The notes below the pieces were generated by a model, which searched no databases, was not told the origin of the DNA, and saw nothing but the letters and a program-made list of their open reading frames with translations. A program made the translations under genes and the position numbers. DNA of 64,000 bases from Trebouxia sp. TZW2008 (lineage: Eukaryota; Chlorophyta; Trebouxiophyceae; Trebouxiales; Trebouxiaceae). Each line of letters starts with the position of its first letter. Positions within the stretch are counted from its first letter, which is position 1. This document shows positions 44,001-55,564 of this stretch, one piece after another. The stretch covers positions 310,001 through 374,000 of the forward strand of contig BDIU01000056.1 of NCBI GenBank assembly GCA_002118135.1, written 5' to 3'.

Positions 44001-46265
44001 CTCAGGTTTCCAGATTGGTAGACCACAAGGGCATTTCCATTGAGGAGAAACGCAAAGACGCCCTCGGACGACTGCAAGCAACTCGACAGCGGCAGGCTGC
44101 GCAACAACTGCAGCCTGCAACACACAGTCAGACAGTCGTCAGACACACTGCGCATAGTCAGCCTCAGATGCACACTCAGCCTCAGACGCACGCTCAGACA
44201 GACAACCAGTCACCATTGCATGGCAGAACAGGGACAGAGGTAGGTTCCCAGGGCCGATCCCAGCAACTGTCCCAGCATCAGGGCACTTCCCAGCAATTGC
44301 CCCAGCCTCAGGGCACTTTGGAAGAACAGCCCTCAGACGAGACCCTAGAGTACAGCCCAACTTTAAGTCCAATATCATCCTCTGCCGCAGGGTCTGGTGC
44401 AGGATCTGGCTTGCGAATTCAGAGCCCCCCAAAGCAGCCCTCCCAACCCCACTCAGGGGCAAGGGCTGCATGGCACAGTCCCGTATCTTCCCTGCCCCTA
44501 TCCCAGCCTGCCCTGCCCTTGCTGCAAACTGGGGCCCAGCCTTCTTCCTCACCACCAGAGCTGCAGTCAGCATCACAGCCCTTGTCACAGCCTGCATTAC
44601 TACAGCCACAGATGAGTCATCTGGGGATGAGTCATGCACCAACGACAGGGCAGGGCTTGGCTGACAGTCAGCGTCACATGCCAGCTGGACTGGGCTCGGT
44701 GATGAGTCAGCAGCAACGGCCAGGGCGAAATGCAGTGGTGAGTCAGCACACAGGGGCAGGGCAGCCGCCTGGCTGGCAACAGCCCTTTAGTGATCAAACT
44801 CCACAGTACCAATCAGGGATGAGTCAGCATCCTCGGGTCAGTCAGCAGGCAAGGCTGAGTCAACACATGGCCTCAAGCAATCAGTCAGGGCTGAGTCAGC
44901 AGCCAATTGTTGGCAATCTGTCAGGAATTAGTCAGCAGCCAATGCTGAGTCAGCAACCAAGGCCAGGTCAGAGTGCCCCCTCAGCCAATCAGGCATTGCT
45001 TAGTCAGCAGCCCAGGCATAGTCAACTTGCAGGTGCAGATGGAAGGATGACTAAAGGCATTGGAGTGCTTGGGGATGACTCAGGTTTCGATGATCAGCTG
45101 CTTCTAGCTATGGAGTCAGGTCAGCACCTGGTTGCCTCATCGCAAACAGCATGTTATGTAGCACCTTCTCGTTTTGCCAGCTACAGGCAACAGCTTGCAT
45201 GCCTGTCAGAATCAGTACATCAACGAGCAACATTGTGTCTACAGAATATCAAATGCATTGCATTGCACACAGCTTATTGCAGGCGCTGTGGGTAGACTGC
45301 ATTGGGACAACTGCAGTCAAAGGTATCCAGTCCTTCAGATATTGCAACATACTCTGCAAACAAAGCGCATAGTGTCCAGACAGTATCAAATCATATGAAT
45401 GACAGTGGTGACACAAAGGGCTGACCCCTCGTAGGTCAATCTTCTGTGGGTTGTTGCTTTGAAGGCAGCAATCCCGGGCTGCCTCTTTAGACAGAGGCTC
45501 CCGTTATGACGCCTAACGGCGAAGACTTTTTTCTTCTTTTTTCTGACACAAATGACAAAGTATTGACATGCAGGCTTAGGTCAGCAGCAACAAGGCCAGG
45601 GTGCTACTACAGGCAAACGCAGCCACAACACAATGACAGCAGGTGAGCATAACCAGATCAATACGCCTGCTTGCTTGCCTTGATCATGAGTTGACCTGTG
45701 TCCTAAACCAGCACCGCAGCTCTCATACTGTTTGTGCTTAGAATGCTTGCTTGAGCTTGAGTGCTCGCGAGCACGCTGCAAGGGGACAGCTTTACCTTTG
45801 AAGCTGTTCAGGCATTGTTGTGTGTTTGCAACTGCACATGGTGCGCATCCTTTTGCACCATGCTGCGCTTGTGATGATGCACCCTGCATGTAGGCATGGC
45901 TTTTGCCCAGCAGGCAATGATAGAAAAGAAAAAAACGAACATTCTACGCCGTTAGGCGTCATAATTGGAGCCTCTGTTTATTAAGGCAGCCTGGCATCAG
46001 GCAATGTGTCAATATGTTATACACCCTTTGCAACAAGCAAAGATGTTATTTCACGAATTTCTGCAGAAGAAAAGCACAAACACCAGAGATACTGTTCCTG
46101 GTAGTTGTCATTTTGAAAGGCTTCACTAAATTCAAGTTCTGCAATGCAGATCAGGGTCAGACTGGGGCTGCCTCAGGATATGACTATCAGGGCATTTCCA
46201 TTGAGGAGAAGAAGCAGAACGCCATCAAGCGGCTGAAGGCAGACCGCGCAAAGCGTGGCATGTAG
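40440..46265 (+). CDS. Large Gln/Ser/Pro-rich protein with duplicated GISIEEK motif, 5 exons
   Basis: Exons are 40440-40640, 40938-42334, 43381-45119, 45580-45642 and 46150-46265, phase-consistent (1172 codons if the gap length is right). It starts MCTTLCTDEIDDVHIPQLSA. Exon 2 has poly-Gln tracts (CAG runs) and a repeated module of SLSQPxLSQP blocks followed by TEPASAQGHxQVPVVHPDTE. Exon 2 ends in a possible structured part (VDIMYKGSPVTWVKHAGKYE ... CPWCRDS), with more Cys pairs at the start of exon 3. Exon 3 has AGNSPAGSAPAG repeats and QSQSQP runs. GISIEEKRKDALGRLQATR occurs in exon 3 and GISIEEKKQNAIKRLKADR at the C-terminus, a basic helical motif used twice. Family unknown; composition suggests a regulatory or condensate-forming nuclear protein (inference). 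Start choice is uncertain. Confidence 0.7.
41550..41818. other. Assembly gap (269 N)
   Basis: The gap starts in a CAG run inside a repeated module of exon 2. The frame is consistent on both sides, but the length may be nominal. The flanks suggest at least one further module is missing or collapsed. Confidence 0.98.
42440..42510. repeat. Donor-side copy of Gln-rich gene exon 2 end
   Basis: GADRDKQGGDRACRWCRESI followed by an AG-GT border repeats the true exon end (GRDKQGSARACPWCRDSIR, border 42334/42335) about 150 bp downstream. The open frame and the donor-like GT are retained. Confidence 0.85.
42815..42988. mobile_element. MITE copy 3, pogo/Tigger-like, best preserved
   Basis: Exactly 174 bp with TA at 42813-42814 and 42989-42990. 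The left end CAGTAAACTCTCTTTGTAAC and the inverted right end CAGTGCACTCTCTTTGTAAG match at 17 of 20 positions. Its CAGTaaACtCTctTTgTAAC pattern resembles pogo/Tigger-type ends. It lies in intron 2 of the Gln-rich gene, inverted relative to copies 1 and 2. Confidence 0.85.
43215..43310. repeat. Acceptor-side copy of Gln-rich gene exon 3 start
   Basis: AAGATTTGGGGGCAGTGCAT through CAGCCCTGGGGACACG repeats 43389-43465 of exon 3 about 165 bp upstream, including a preceding TTTTGCAG acceptor. An in-frame stop follows if that acceptor is used. Confidence 0.85.
45473..45543 (+). mobile_element. Two-hairpin SINE-like element, intron 3 copy
   Basis: Best-preserved sequence: GGGCTGCCTCTTTAGACAGA, GGCTCCCGTTATGACGCC, TAACGGCGAAGAC, then TTTTTTCTTCTTTTTT. 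Hairpin 1 pairs GCCTCT with AGAGGC; hairpin 2 pairs CCGTTA with TAACGG over a 7-nt loop. No clear flanking duplication is visible. Confidence 0.8.
45920..45997 (-). mobile_element. Two-hairpin SINE-like element, intron 4 copy, 9-bp target duplication
   Basis: Read on the minus strand, it has the same two hairpins followed by a pyrimidine-rich tail. Direct repeats CAGGCAATG lie at 45911-45919 and 45998-46006. Confidence 0.8.
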
Positions 46266-47753
46266 TACAGCATGCATGAACCAAGCCATGCAGCTTGCAA
46301 ATTGTAGACAGGCACAGGCAAAACTTGTTGATTGAGGCTTGATCGTGTGCACGACACCAGTGCCAAAAGACGAGGCAGTCTCAAGGTGTCTACGAATAGC
46401 CTAGAGGGAGATGCTTGCATACAGCAAACAGACAGAAAGGCACACAGACAAGGGTTTTGCAGAGCAGAGGGTAGCCGCTGCATCAGGTGTGTAGCGCTGG
46501 CATGCTTTGCCTGCTGTTCTTGTGCATATGCATTCCTCCTGTCATCTGAATGCTGCACGCCAGGGCTAGAGGGGAAAAGAAATCTACGCCGTTAGGCGCC
46601 GTAAAGGGAGCCTCTGTCTAAAGAGGCAGCCCGGGACTGCTGCACGCCAGGGCTAGGTGATGAAAGTGTGCAGCTGCAGTTGTGTTGATTCTTACACAAA
46701 GCAATAGTGGCAACACTTGATGGTTGACTAGCTTGATCCACAATTTAGTGTCACTGGCATGTGCAGCAGTTATATTCACATTTGCATATCATGGTCCATT
46801 TGGTCTTGGGCATCTGTTAATTGACTGCATGTATGCTCAATGCAACCCCTGTGCTGTACTGCAGGAACAACATGACATACTGAGCTCCTGGGCATAAATA
46901 CACCCTTATGATGATGTCAAAGACAATGATGACGAGAAACAGCATCATTGCTTGCCCGTGAGCATCAGCTCAGACTTGCGTTGGCAATGTATGGCTGATG
47001 CATACTCGATGCCACATTCTCAGATTGCATGATAGAACAATCAGATCTGGAAGAGGTTGAGCTGCTGAATGAGTCTGCAGCATGTTGTCACATGCAACTG
47101 TTGAGATGACAGACTTAGAGACGGTTGAGCAAGCAGGTTGGTGAACAATGGGCAAACAGGACCCAACTAGAAATCTAAATTTATGTGAATAACCGTTATA
47201 AAGAAAGACTAACCACTTGACTGCAAGCTGCAATATGCACATTTCTTTGTGAAGAATTTTCCAAGCATGATGCCTGTCAGGCAGGCAGTGCATGCTCCCG
47301 CAGTAGTGATGTTTAAAGCCAGCAAAGTACCGATTGCAAAATGATCAAAAGCAGTTTATAGTTTCAACTCGTGAAAACTAGATTGCAATGTAGGAGCAAG
47401 TGACAACCCACTTGCTAGTGTGCAGGGGACGTGCTGGTCGTGACCACACAGCAAACAGACAATGACTACGATTGAACTCCACGCTCAGCTAGCCTAAGGA
47501 GACTACTGGCACATATGCAGTCAAGAACACACAAGCTGTATGCAATGCATCAAGCTACAGCTGCTTCACAGATGCTGCTCATCATCAATACTTGCAAGAT
47601 CAAACGCCCTGCTGAAGATCTGATGCGCATCCCCATGTTGACTCATGTAATAACACTCAATTACTGTAAAAGTATCAAGAATTACTGTACAATCCTCAAT
47701 GCATCGCAGCTCCAGCTTGTCATCGGCTCCATCTGCTGAGTCTCAAACAGCTC
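46266..47753. other. Convergent spacer
   Basis: The 3' regions of the Gln-rich gene (+) and the SDR (-). Apart from the element at 46570-46637 I see no gene or repeat. Confidence 0.5.
46570..46637 (-). mobile_element. Two-hairpin SINE-like element, 19-bp target duplication
   Basis: A 68-bp element sits between perfect direct repeats TGCTGCACGCCAGGGCTAG at 46551-46569 and 46638-46656. The perfect duplication implies a recent insertion. It lies about 300 bp past the stop of the Gln-rich gene. Confidence 0.9.
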
Positions 47754-50037
47754 TCACCAGTCGATTTTGCCTTCGAAGTTCCTGTACTCCCCATTGTTTG
47801 CAGGAGTCAAGCCCCTCAAAACCTCAAGCTGTTGCTTGATGCTTTGCTCAACAGTGAGAGGAGCTGCTTTGATTCCCAGCTTTTGAGCAGTGTCCATGCC
47901 CATGTCAGTCTGAGTCCAGCCAGGGCAAAGGGCCAAACAGCAAAAGCCCTCAGCCCCTAGCACATTGGCAAGAATGGAGTTCTCTGCGCCAAAACAGAGC
48001 ATGACTCAAAGGTCGCTTTGGCAAGAATGTAGGTGTGCACAAAACAAAACATCTGCAGAAATAGAACTAGCGCTGTACTGTGCTGGATGAGAAACAGCAC
48101 AAGCTGTTGTGCATCAAGGCAAGCAAAAGAAAGCAAAGAAAGCTGCAGAGCCTAGGTGGCAAAGATGCTGTGACTGGCAAGTTGCAATCCAAAGGAATCT
48201 GCTGTATACACTGATGAAAGCAGTTTGGCCTGTGCATATGCAAGCATCTCTGCGGCATGAAGACAAAGAACACATGCTGCAGCAGCTAGTTGCAGAACAG
48301 ACAAGACAGTTAGGCAGACAAGCCAGTTGAGCAGGCAAGCATGCTATCTCTTAGGGTTGCATGGACATTGCAGCCCCAAGCTTGTATGAATGTAGACACA
48401 AGGGCTCAAGAGGTGGAGCGCGATCCAGCTCAAAGCCTTGTGAAGGAGTTTTGGGCACTCACGCATGTTCAATGCCGCCTCTGCATTCAGCCAAAAAAAG
48501 CCCATTAGTGTTTGTCAAGAAAGCTATCAGCAAATGTTCAGTTGGCCAAGTTAGAGCAAGGCTACGACCAAAGTGCAACAACGCAAGCTTTGCTCCATCT
48601 TTGAGGGCAAAATACATGTTTTCTGATATTTCATGGCATCAGGCAAAGCAACTTCCTGCTCATCAGTCATAATCACACTTTCTTTGTCAGCCTTTGCACC
48701 TCACATTCATGCTTGAGCATAAACACAAGTATCACATATGCGACTCTGCTGTACTATGTGTGCATGTACAATATGAACCTAGGTGATGAGATTGCATGTA
48801 GTTGAGCATGAGAATGCAAGTAACTGCAGGACCTGGAACGTGGGACTATGTGTGTTCAAGCATGTAAAAAAACCCAATGTGGGAAAGCAAACACTAATGG
48901 CACAGGGCCTAAATAGTCCTGCCAAAAAGCAGCGCTAACCCCTGCTATAGCAGGACTAAGGTCCGCTTTTGAGTCAACAGCTTGCAGAAGCTGAAATTTT
49001 GACTCACTTGAGGAACAGTATCCGAGCATCAAGGTGTTCATTGCGGTTCCATTGGCAGTGGGTCCTGAGGCTTGACGGTTTGCAGCAATAGAGCCAAGGC
49101 CAGAAGACATGTTGACAACAACCCTGGACTGCTTCTTGCGCAGCAAAGGCAGGAAGGCTGTTGTGGTCAGGAAGGGACCAACCACATTGACCTTCAGGAT
49201 GTGCTCATATTGCTTGGGAGACCTGATTGCAATCAGCAGGTCAGTGCAACTGCACTTGAGCAGTGATTATGCAGCATGAACATGTAGTCGACATGGAATG
49301 ACGCCCAGCATGTCCATTTCATATGCATCTGAGCTGTGGACAGTGATATGCACTGTGGATGTGTAGTCAGCATGGCTTGCTACCTAGCGATAGCTACAAG
49401 TGGTACCAAAGCAGGTCATGCAGGCATCCAGCCCGAGACCGCGTGCTTACAGATCCAGAGGCTTCACTTGGGCTCCATCTTGAATGCCGGCATTGTTGAA
49501 CAACAGGTCGATGCCGTCGTGTCGCTCTGCAACCTCCGCGGCAGCTGCCTGCAAAACAGGTGCGAACGCTGGTGAGAGCCGGAACAACAGCCACGAGAAG
49601 TGTGTGAATGCATGAAACAAGTTCGAAGGATCAGTGCAAGCGCCAAGTGATGTCAGAAAGCAGCGTTTAAGCTGCTCGCGGTGACGGATGCATCGAAACG
49701 CCGTACGGGATTGATCAATAGACACGCCACGTTGACGGTGCAGAGCTAGCTGGTAAGCTAAAGCGATGCAGGCATGACCGGAAAAAATAAACAGCACCTT
49801 CACGCTGTCCTCGTTCTCCGTATCCAACTGCACCAGCTGGACTCGGTCCGAGAACTTGACTGCAAGCTCACGAAGTGCATCAGCCTTGTCAATATTGCGC
49901 GCTGTCGCGACGACGTGACTCTCCGTGGTCTCGAGGAAAGCCTTGGTCAGATGGAAGCCTAGGCTTCTGTTGCTTCCCGTCACTACAATCACTGTGCTTG
50001 CGTCGAAAGCGAGACTGCTTGCTTTGCCAGGTGCCAT
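47754..50037 (-). CDS. Short-chain dehydrogenase/reductase, 4 exons, 260 aa
   Basis: Exons are 50037-49798, 49548-49451, 49222-49008 and 47983-47754, totalling 261 codons. Classical SDR landmarks are in order: VIVVTGSNRSLGFHL (TGxxxGxG variant with Ser-Leu-Gly), LFNNAGI (NNAG), VVVNMSSGLGSI (catalytic Ser) and YCSSK (the YxxxK pair, created exactly across the exon 3/4 junction), then ALCPGWTQTDMG (PG motif). Length is normal for classical SDRs. The sequence resembles the C-factor/sniffer-like group of NAD(P)H carbonyl reductases; substrate is unknown. No N-terminal targeting peptide is evident, so it is probably cytosolic. This is the one multi-exon gene where I saw no clear exon-fossil array. 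Confidence 0.92.
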
Positions 50038-51554
50038 GACCTTTAAGCTTAACCAAGCTTGTTTCCAGAAGACAGTGCGCGAGCAAGAGCGAGAATATCA
50101 AAGCGCAGCAGACGAGCGGCTTTTCAAGCGAAACCGCAATGGGGTAATCGGCAAAACGCAATGGGATAAAGCTCTGCATTCCGCAAAAGCACGCACATGA
50201 TCAGGCATATCAAGTAAGGCTTCCGTTGTCACTTCTTGTAACATTTCGTTATGCTTTGTTTACTGCAAGAGCTTCTTCTTCACTTTCAAGGCTTGGTTCA
50301 AAAGTCTGCATGCTAGCTAGTGCGCTTGCCTGTGCTGCTGTATCACGTCGGTTCGCACGACTTCTGCGAGCTTGTTGTTGATGTCTCGCATCTCAGGTCA
50401 TTCACATCAATCAATTTGATTCCAACGGTCGTCAACACTTTTGAGAAAAGAACCTTTCCAGTGAGTGCATGACCTTCAGCCAAGCAACTTGCTGCAGGCC
50501 CGAGTGAAATGCAACCGCATCTGCTCTAAGGAGTGCTCGGGCTTTTCATCGGACCTTCATGCAGCGCTAGAGAGAGGGCCACCTGCTGGGCTTTCTATGC
50601 TGACCTGGTGCATCCTGTCAATTGAACTGCAGCTGCTTTGAACTGCAACGTACAAATGAAGTGCTTGGCATGACTGTGGCATCTGCAGGGATGCCTGCAG
50701 AACATTGACTGCAATTGCGCCGTGCTCATACTGTCAGCTGTCACAGCAGAGACCTGCAGCTCACTTCGAAGGTTGCATGCAAAACCACAGTGCTGCTTAC
50801 ATAGACAAAGATCGTGCATTTGCCTGCGTCTGCCTCAAGCAGATTCTGAGGTGAGTTGGGTTCTTGCTTGCCCTGTTGCTTTGAACTCACAAACTGACTG
50901 CCACACTGCAAAACTTGGTGAAAGCATGACTACCGTAATGCTTCACCATGAAATAATAAGACTCAAAAAGCTCAGCTATTGTATTTGACTATGCTGCCCA
51001 GAAAAAGGCTATCTTGCCCAGGAGTAATGCAATAAATGAATCTGTCCCTGCCATCTATGCTGCTGCTTAGCTATCTGTTTATGCATCCATGCCCTCCTTT
51101 GTCTTTTCCTGCCTGCATATTGACATGGACAAGCCTGAGGATGCCTGCTGGACATCAATCCATCACTGTCTGTTGAGACTGAAGTAAAAAAAAAGCGATT
51201 GGCAGGCCACACCATGGTTCTTTTACTGGAAGCACTCAGTGACTAGAGTGTTTGAAACCAACAGTCATGACTCTAAGCACAGCATCCAACAGGAGTGTAC
51301 TTCATGCAACAGAGGCTGCTGCATGGGGGACACAAGTGCAAAAGCCATGCGATCACAAAGCACACAATCAGGCGCAAAGAAGGTGAGATCTACTCGAGGT
51401 CACGCCAGTCACAGGTTGTTGAATACATCTTCAAACAATCGCAGATGAGCACCACACCACCAATCACACAGTCTCACCAGACATGAAAATCATGCAACAA
51501 CGCTGCCCGACAAGCAATGCTCACACTTAACATTCAGCGTGAAGGAGACGAGGC
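50038..51554. other. Spacer between SDR start and AKR stop
   Basis: About 1.5 kb. Short open frames lack splice partners or domains. No RNA gene, array or mobile element was recognised. The SDR promoter must lie in its left part. Confidence 0.5.
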
Positions 51555-54500
51555 CTACTTGAGGTTAGCCTCCGGCACTTCACCATCCCAGAAGTCCGTC
51601 ATGTTGTGGTAGGGCTGGTGTGGGCCAAAGTCCCAAATACGGCCATCAAGCATACGCATCTGATGCTGCAGGCTGCTCAATTTCTGCAGATAATAACAAT
51701 AATAACATACTAACAATGATAAGTGGTTCCAGCATAGACTGCAAGGTATGTGTGGCACAAGTCCTATCTCGCCAGGCAGGCTTGTCTTGAGCGTCGCGAT
51801 ATGGACGCCTGATGTTAACTGTTGAAAGTCAGACAAAACAATGTCATTCCAGATCTTCCTTGGGCGACCTAGATTTGATCCGTTGATAGACACACAGCTG
51901 AAAATGTACGTTCAGGGTAGATTGCATTGCACAATGCTCAGGCCTCTGCTGTTGCGCAGGAAGACAGTAGAAGCAACAGTCTGCAAATGCTAGCAGACAA
52001 GAACAGTGCTTGACAGCAGCCATGCATGTGGTTGAGTGCACAAACAGCAAGCGATCCTGATGACAGGCAGTCAAAACAACAACGATGTAGTACTGAAGCC
52101 TTGCAAAAATAAGCTGTATGTACCAGGACGACAAGCAGCAGCACATCATGTTAACAACCGAGGCAGGTTACTGCATACATATGCAATAGCCATATGCAAA
52201 AGGCTGTAATACCAGGTGAAGGCAACACACCTGGTAGTCCTCAGAGCTGAGTTTCCAGTCAGACATGAATGCTACCGACAACACGGCCCTGGTCTATAGC
52301 TCGCGGGGCAAACAAGCAGCAGCTCAAAGCAGCAGCTGAGTGTCATGCAAAGACAGCAGCACATACAGTTCAGACGGCAGCGTCTGGAATGGCATGCACT
52401 TCCTAGTGCATGCAAAGTCAGGCGAAGGCAACATACCTGGTAGTCCTCAGAGCTGAGCTCCCAGTCAAAGACATCAATGTTGCCGACCACATGGTCCTGG
52501 CTGGTGGCCTTGGGGATGACACTAGAACCATGCTGCAGTCCCCACTTGATACATACCTGCAACCAACAATAATGGCATGTCAAGCAAACTCCGATTGTCA
52601 AGCAAATTCCAGTGAGGTATGATTTACGCTGCGGTTGTCACTCAATGCGACCCTGCCAGCAACACTTGATACTTCTGAGGGCAACTATGGCATCGGAACC
52701 ATGCTGCAGTCCCCACTTGATGCATACCTATCGGCAATTGATGCATGCCTATCGGCAATTGATGCATACCTATCGGCAACAGAGGCATGTCAAGACAGAC
52801 CATGTCCAAACGGCTCAAAGAAATGCATTGTACATTCCATAGAAATTTGGTGACAATCAATGGTGTCTCCGCAAGCATTGCTGCACCAGCAACAGGGCAG
52901 ACATCATAGTCAAAAGCAGTTGCTAGCAAGGGCACTAGACACAGCAGCAGCCACAGCAAGTGCTGCTCAATAAGCACTTGAAGCCTCAGCAGCAGACTGT
53001 ACCTGTCCAACATTCTTGTTGTACTTCTTTGCAATCTCCTTGACAACAGGGTCATTCATGACAAGGGGTGGCTGGTAGTCCTTGAACATGCTGGAGCTGG
53101 GGGGAGTTCCCAGGGGTGAGTAGGCTGTCACATGGATGTTCTGCAGAGAAAGTTTCACATCTGAGTGCTTTTTTTGGCGTGTGGTTGCAGCATCAGAGTG
53201 AACAAGCAAAGTCATATGCGTGCTGTGAGACCATACTTGGAGTTGTATGTGCCAAGAAAAGAGCAGGCCGTCACATGGAGATTCTGAAAACAGCAATCTC
53301 ACAAAGATGTCCATCTCTTTTGCATGCGATTGCTGCATCAACACAGATGAGCGAGGCCATGCCTCTGCTGTGAGACCATGCTGTGAAGTATATACAAGAT
53401 GAGAAACAGAATCAAAATGCAACTGGGCGCAGATTGTAGTGCTTACAAAGCTGCAATATAAGAAGGTCCGCAAAGCGAAGCTTTAGATGCACAACGCTTG
53501 ATGATGAAGCCTGCAGCTGCTGGGTCCATGCATTAAAAGTCACAGCTACAGGCTGCCATTTTGCAAAGCATATCAGCACACAGACTGTGCAAACGTAATT
53601 GCACACCAGTCAGGACATTTCATGAGGCTGCCCATGCATGCAAAACTTGCTGATGCACCTCTGCACTTCCCAGAACAACTGCCATTGAAGCTGTAGGTGA
53701 GACAGCAATAAGGAGGGCCTTCCACAAAAACACTGTAATAATGTCACACGTACATGGATGCATTGGGACTGTCCAAGCCAAAAAGCCCCAGCAACAGCAG
53801 CAGAGAAAAAGTAAGAGCTGTAATAACGTCACACATACATGGATGCATTGAGTCTGTACAAGTCAAACAGCCCCAGCGAAAGCAGCAGAGGAAATTAAGA
53901 GCAAGTACCTTTGCCTTGGCGTGGTCCATGAGCTTCTGGTTCCTGAAGTATGGGTGCACCTCCACCTGAATGGCAGCAGGCTGGATGCGAGCATAGCTCA
54001 GCAAGTCATCCACCTTCTTGCAGCTGAAGTTGGAAATGCCAATGGACTTGACAAGGCCATCGTCTACTAGCTTTTCCATCTCCTGCCATGTGTCCTGCAT
54101 CACAATATGAGCTGTTAACAGCTGCTGTTGTTCCTCACACTGCAGTTGCCTTCACGACCTAGCTCGCTGTTATGCTGATGTCAGGCACAGCCTTGTAGAA
54201 GACTGCAAGGCCTGCCATGTGTGCTGCATCACGTTGAGAGCTGTTCACATGTGCTGTTGTGCTCACATTGCACTTGCCTTAACAGCCTAGCTTGTGTTTC
54301 TGATTGTGCTTAAATGGGCATCAGGCACGGCCTCTGAACTGATCTGAATAGCAAAAGATGCAAGGCTGTTGGCTGTGACAAAAGTGTAAAGTAAGCCGCA
54401 ACAGCAAGAGTATGAACCACTTTGGCTAACATTTTGGTCTTTTGGTTGATCTTGTCATGCTTCTGCAAGATAATGACACAAATCTTCAGCAGGTAAGTCA

Positions 54501-55367
54501 TGACTTATCAGCCATGACCGGTCGACACAAGCTGCAGAGCTGCAGTGCCCTCAGCAGCAAGGTGCGTGCCACAGTATAATGTGTATGATGAACATGGGCA
54601 AGGGGCATGACTAATGCCATTAAGCATGCAAAATAGTAAGAGGATTTGACTCATCAAATTATTATAGTGGCTGGGGACAGGGAAACTTCCAGCTCACCTT
54701 GATGGGAGGCTCTACATGCTTTCCCTTGTTGCCAGTTAGAGGCCAGTGCATCAGGTACAAATCAAGGTACTCTGCCTGAAGGTCCTTGATAGTCTGCTGA
54801 CATGCTTCCCTGACCCGGCCATGGTCGGGGTTGTTCAGTTTGCTTGTGATCCACAAGTCTTGCCTGGTGACCTTGCCTTCCTTGTAGATGTTTGCGAATG
54901 CCTCACCAACTGCATCCTCGTTTCCATAAGCCGCCGCACAATCGATATGCCTGCATGAACGTGTGATCCAGGTGAGGTCTGACATTGCAAGCGACAGCTT
55001 CTTGCTTCTGATGACATCCGCAACCTATGCATTTGAATGCCAGCCAAGGACGCAGCAGGTAGCCAGACCTGTAGCCGGCCTTGATAGCCATCTCCACAGC
55101 ATTCTCGACCTGACCGGCCTCGCCTCTCCATGTTCCGAGGCCAAACAATGGGATCTTCTGTCCGTTGTTGAGGCTTGCATGGGGCTGCTGGACGGTAGTG
55201 TACTTGTCGGAGCCCATAGTGTATTTGTCGACGTTCAAAGTAGAGGCAGCAGAGTCCAAAAAGTCGGCTCTGACTTGCAGTCGGATTGCTCTGCTATGTG
55301 GGCGTGCGATTGCAGGTCGACCAACGCTGAGTACAGGGGTACGAGTCAAGCCGCAAATTCGCTGCAT
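51555..55367 (-). CDS. Aldose-reductase-type aldo-keto reductase, 6 exons, 374 aa
   Basis: Exons are 55367-55069, 54950-54698, 54094-53909, 53140-53003, 52556-52437 and 51683-51555, totalling 375 codons in phase. After a transit-peptide-like N-terminus (MQRICGLTRTPVLSVGRPAI), the classic AKR tetrad is complete: HIDCAAAYGNE (Asp, Tyr), WITSKLNN (Lys) and LYLMHWPL (His). GISNFS, VEVHPYFRN, VTAYSPLGTP and SVIPKATS (NADPH site) follow. This is the plant AKR4C/aldose reductase type, which reduces aldehydes with NADPH; a plastid location is inferred. The C-terminal loop is long (GRIWDFGPHQPYHNMTDFWD). At least four exon borders have tandem copies in the introns. Confidence 0.93.
52210..52310. repeat. 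Donor-side copy of AKR exon 5 end
   Basis: GAAGGCAACACACCTGGTAG and onward repeats 52425-52500 (exon 5 end and donor) about 210 bp downstream, with a small deletion and a stop in the copied frame. Confidence 0.88.
52660..52790. repeat. Acceptor-side copy of AKR exon 5 start plus 21-bp triple repeat
   Basis: GAACCATGCTGCAGTCCCCA then CTTGATGCATACCT repeats the exon 5 start. The copied border is itself expanded into three tandem units of about 21 bp (ATTGATGCATACCTATCGGC), each carrying its own AGGTATGC-type junction on the minus strand. Confidence 0.9.
53160..53370. repeat. Acceptor-side copy of AKR exon 4 start
   Basis: CCGTCACATGGAGATTCTG near 53270 repeats the exon 4 acceptor and start near 53125-53145, and the intron stretch around it (TTGCAGCATCAGAGTGAACA against TTGCTGCATCAACACAGATG) is also repeated. 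Confidence 0.8.
53740..53900. repeat. Intronic tandem pair beside AKR exon 3 donor
   Basis: Two units of about 83 bp share GTCACACGTACATGGATGCA-like and AGCCCCAGC(A/G)A blocks. The second ends at the exon 3 donor. Confidence 0.85.
54095..54330. repeat. Intronic tandem pair beside AKR exon 3 acceptor
   Basis: Units of about 130 bp share TGCCATGTGTCCTGCATCAC-like, CACTTGCCTTAACAGCCTAG-like and GGCATCAGGCACGGCC-like blocks. The first unit includes the first bases of exon 3. Confidence 0.8.
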
Positions 55368-55564
55368 CGTGATGTGCCGGTCGCGCCAAACTGACCACAG
55401 CTTCAAAGCAACTGCGTGGATCGGAATTACGGTAAAATCCAAACATGTTAGTAAACATGACAAAAGCAGGACAAATGTGTCAGTGAAGGAAGTACACGTG
55501 CCAGTGTTTGACGTCTCAGGCACTGACATTCTAGTTTTGCAGGACAATGTACAACGCTTGCTGG

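Noticed and set aside
48109..48672. Plus-strand open frames inside the SDR intron as a nested gene
   Set aside because: Short, no domain, no splice partners; ordinary intron sequence.
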